Positions 7,067 through 8,005 of a DNA stretch of 8,005 nucleotides are shown one piece after another. The stretch covers positions 1 through 8,005 of the forward strand of contig VGHV01000100.1 in NCBI GenBank assembly GCA_016868095.1. The letters are read 5' to 3'. Numbering within the stretch: position 1 is the first letter of the stretch; every line of letters starts with the position of its first letter. The stretch comes from Betaproteobacteria bacterium (lineage in GTDB: Bacteria; Pseudomonadota; Gammaproteobacteria; Burkholderiales; Burkholderiaceae_E). The position numbers were made by a program, and so were the translations under genes. The notes under the pieces are model-generated. The model was not told the DNA's origin. It ran no database searches and worked only from the letters and a program-made list of their open reading frames with translations.

Positions 7067-7919
7067 CATTGCTCATCCCTGGTGGCAGCCGATTCGCTCT
7101 GATTTGCTCACCGTTCTTAAAATCGCCGACGCTAAGTCCCGGCTCGACTGGCTCAACAGCCAGGCCTTGCAGCGCTCATGTCGCAATGGCCGCGGGCTTG
7201 ATCTCGTCTTTATCGATCAGGCTCAGTGGTCGGGTAAGGGTTATGAGTCCTGGATTGATCGTTACGGCCAGGTACCCACGCGACTTGAAGGCAGGGGTCA
7301 ATGGCATGACTTATTTAATGCGCTGATCTGGTTGACATGGCCTTTAAGCAAGGCTCAACTCAATCGTATGCATGCCCTGGCTGCCCCAGCGCAAGCAGGC
7401 ACCCGCGGGCCGATGCGGGACAAAGCAACGCTCATCGATGAGCAAGCGCTTATTTGGTTAGACCTCGATCCGGTTTTAAGCGATGCGCTTCGTGATCGCG
7501 ATTGGCACAGGCTTTTTGTTGCCGAACGCGAACGCTGGCTTCGGATCGATCAAGCCCAGGGCTTATTCATGTTTGGCCATGCGCTTTACGAGAAGTGTTT
7601 GGCGCCCTATAAGGCGCTTACGGCCCATGTTTTGATCCTTGCGTTGCCAGAGGGCTTAAGCGCTGGCCTCGCCCAAGGTGTCAGTGGCCAAGCGCGCGGT
7701 GTCGGTGGCCAAGCGCGCGGTGTCAGTGGCCTTGCGCAAACCCCAACGGAGCATGTAAGCCCAAGCCTTCTGGACCCATGGCTCGCTAGGCTTCTGAGCG
7801 ATACACTTAAACTTTATCCGCTTCCTTTGCTGGGCGTGCCAGGGTGGCATCCCGACAATCAAAGCCCAGCTTTTTATGATGACCGCAGTGTTTTTAGACG
7901 GCCTGCGAACCCCAATTAA
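7047..7919 (+). CDS. DUF3025 family protein of unknown function
   Basis: The 290-residue protein matches the DUF3025 pattern known from Burkholderiales and other proteobacteria: YESWIDRYGQVPTR (66-79), WHDLFNALIWLTWPLSKAQLN (86-106, tryptophan- and histidine-rich), RGPMRDKATLIDE (120-132), FGHALYEK (176-183) and a C-terminal LLGVPGWHPDNQ...AFYDD (261-279). No signal peptide or membrane segment is evident, so it is probably cytosolic. Conserved His, Asp and Arg in the WHD and RD motifs could form an active or metal site, but no function is established. Start: the ATG at 7047 lies in the end of pyrC and leaves a 20-base overlap; the frame extends to a TTG at 6990, which would lie deeper in pyrC. 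No good ribosome binding site is visible, so coupling to pyrC translation is likely. Residues 211-231 are three in-frame heptad copies (GVSGQAR type) that do not look like part of the family core. Confidence 0.82.
   Translation: MALSITSIAHPWWQPIRSDLLTVLKIADAKSRLDWLNSQALQRSCRNGRGLDLVFIDQAQWSGKGYESWIDRYGQVPTRLEGRGQWHDLFNALIWLTWPLSKAQLNRMHALAAPAQAGTRGPMRDKATLIDEQALIWLDLDPVLSDALRDRDWHRLFVAERERWLRIDQAQGLFMFGHALYEKCLAPYKALTAHVLILALPEGLSAGLAQGVSGQARGVGGQARGVSGLAQTPTEHVSPSLLDPWLARLLSDTLKLYPLPLLGVPGWHPDNQSPAFYDDRSVFRRPANPN
7677..7739 (+). repeat. Three-copy 21-bp in-frame coding repeat in the DUF3025 gene
   Basis: Copies at 7677-7697 and 7698-7718 differ at one base; copy 3 at 7719-7739 diverges only in its last bases. 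Each begins on a codon boundary and encodes GVSGQAR, GVGGQAR and GVSGLAQ. A worn, partly matching copy may precede it at 7656-7676 (SAGLAQ). Since the unit is a multiple of three, copy-number change would not break the frame. It sits between the conserved LTAHVLILALPEGL segment and the C-terminal core, apparently in a linker. Confidence 0.88.
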
Positions 7920-7923
7920 GGAG
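7918..7923 (+). promoter_or_regulatory. Ribosome binding site of the partial epimerase-like gene
   Basis: AAGGAG overlaps the stop codon of the DUF3025 gene and lies 8 nt before the ATG at 7932. It is the clearest Shine-Dalgarno here after that of ttuC. It fixes the start of the last gene and indicates that it is translated from the same transcript. Confidence 0.75.
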
Positions 7924-7931
7924 ATGTTGCG

Positions 7932-8005
7932 ATGCATGTGATTGTGACCGGTGGGTCAGGATTCTTGGGACAACAGTGCATCGCAAGCCTGCTTAAGGCC
8001 GGTTC
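7932..8005 (+). CDS. NAD(P)-dependent epimerase/dehydratase-type (extended SDR) protein, N-terminal fragment
   Basis: The first 24 codons encode MHVIVTGGSGFLGQQC followed by a short helix-like stretch, open to the window edge. A beta strand leading straight into TGGSGFLG is the Rossmann glycine motif (TGxxGxxG) of extended short-chain dehydrogenases: sugar epimerases, dehydratases and related hydroxy-acid dehydrogenases. The start is firm because AAGGAG sits 8 nt upstream. The gene begins 12 bp after the DUF3025 stop and is likely in the same operon. FLGQ is also seen in D-erythronate dehydrogenase (DenD) relatives, which would suit a hydroxy-acid catabolic neighbourhood, but 24 residues cannot separate subfamilies. 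The catalytic YxxxK is outside the window. Confidence 0.8.
   Translation, partial: MHVIVTGGSGFLGQQCIASLLKAG

Noticed and set aside
6642..7076. Minus-strand open frame of 144 codons opposite the pyrC end.
   Set aside because: It is antisense to conserved PyrC sequence including the GTDSAPH metal site, and the peptide matches no family I recognise.
7656..7937. Minus-strand open frame with a repeated RLATDTA peptide.
   Set aside because: The repeat is the reverse reading of the 21-bp DUF3025 repeat; the frame is antisense to a recognisable gene and has no ribosome site noted.

Overview
The window looks like chromosomal sequence from a betaproteobacterium, most likely in the order Burkholderiales. 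Evidence: QueC closely resembles Burkholderia-type QueC, a DUF3025 protein of the kind common in that order is present, and ATM1-type exporter and TtuC-type tartrate dehydrogenase genes are packed densely. Base composition is moderately GC-rich and even. No RNA gene, CRISPR array, insertion sequence, phage gene or origin was seen. Assignment to order is an inference from protein resemblance only.

Layout. Positions 1-1425 carry a minus-strand cluster, read right to left: a YciA-type acyl-CoA thioesterase (970-1425), QueC of queuosine/preQ0 biosynthesis (160-897, possibly from 936), and the first 40 codons of a probable nitroreductase running off the left edge (1-121). From 1453 to the right edge all genes are on the plus strand: an ATM1/HMT1-type ABC exporter (1453-3318), a tartrate/D-malate dehydrogenase TtuC/DmlA (3318-4445), a MOFRL-family glycerate 2-kinase TtuD/GckA (4515-5846), class II dihydroorotase PyrC (5852-7066), a DUF3025 protein (7047-7919) and the first 24 codons of an NAD(P)-binding epimerase/dehydratase-type protein (7932-8005). 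The two clusters diverge from about 1384-1452, and no gene-free stretch reaches 300 bases.

How the genes fit together. TtuC and the glycerate kinase make a sensible two-step route: tartrate (or a related hydroxy acid) is oxidised and decarboxylated to D-glycerate, which is phosphorylated to 2-phosphoglycerate and enters glycolysis. PyrC belongs to de novo pyrimidine synthesis, and DUF3025 has no known function. Plus-strand junctions are tight (1-nt overlap, 69 bp, 5 bp, 20-nt overlap, 12 bp), so co-transcription is likely although the functions are mixed.

I do not see a clearly new multi-gene system. The most unusual points are an insertion of about 43 residues in an otherwise canonical PyrC, a four-copy 20-bp tandem repeat grown from the 3' end of ttuC across the ttuC-ttuD junction, and an in-frame 21-bp coding repeat in the DUF3025 gene.
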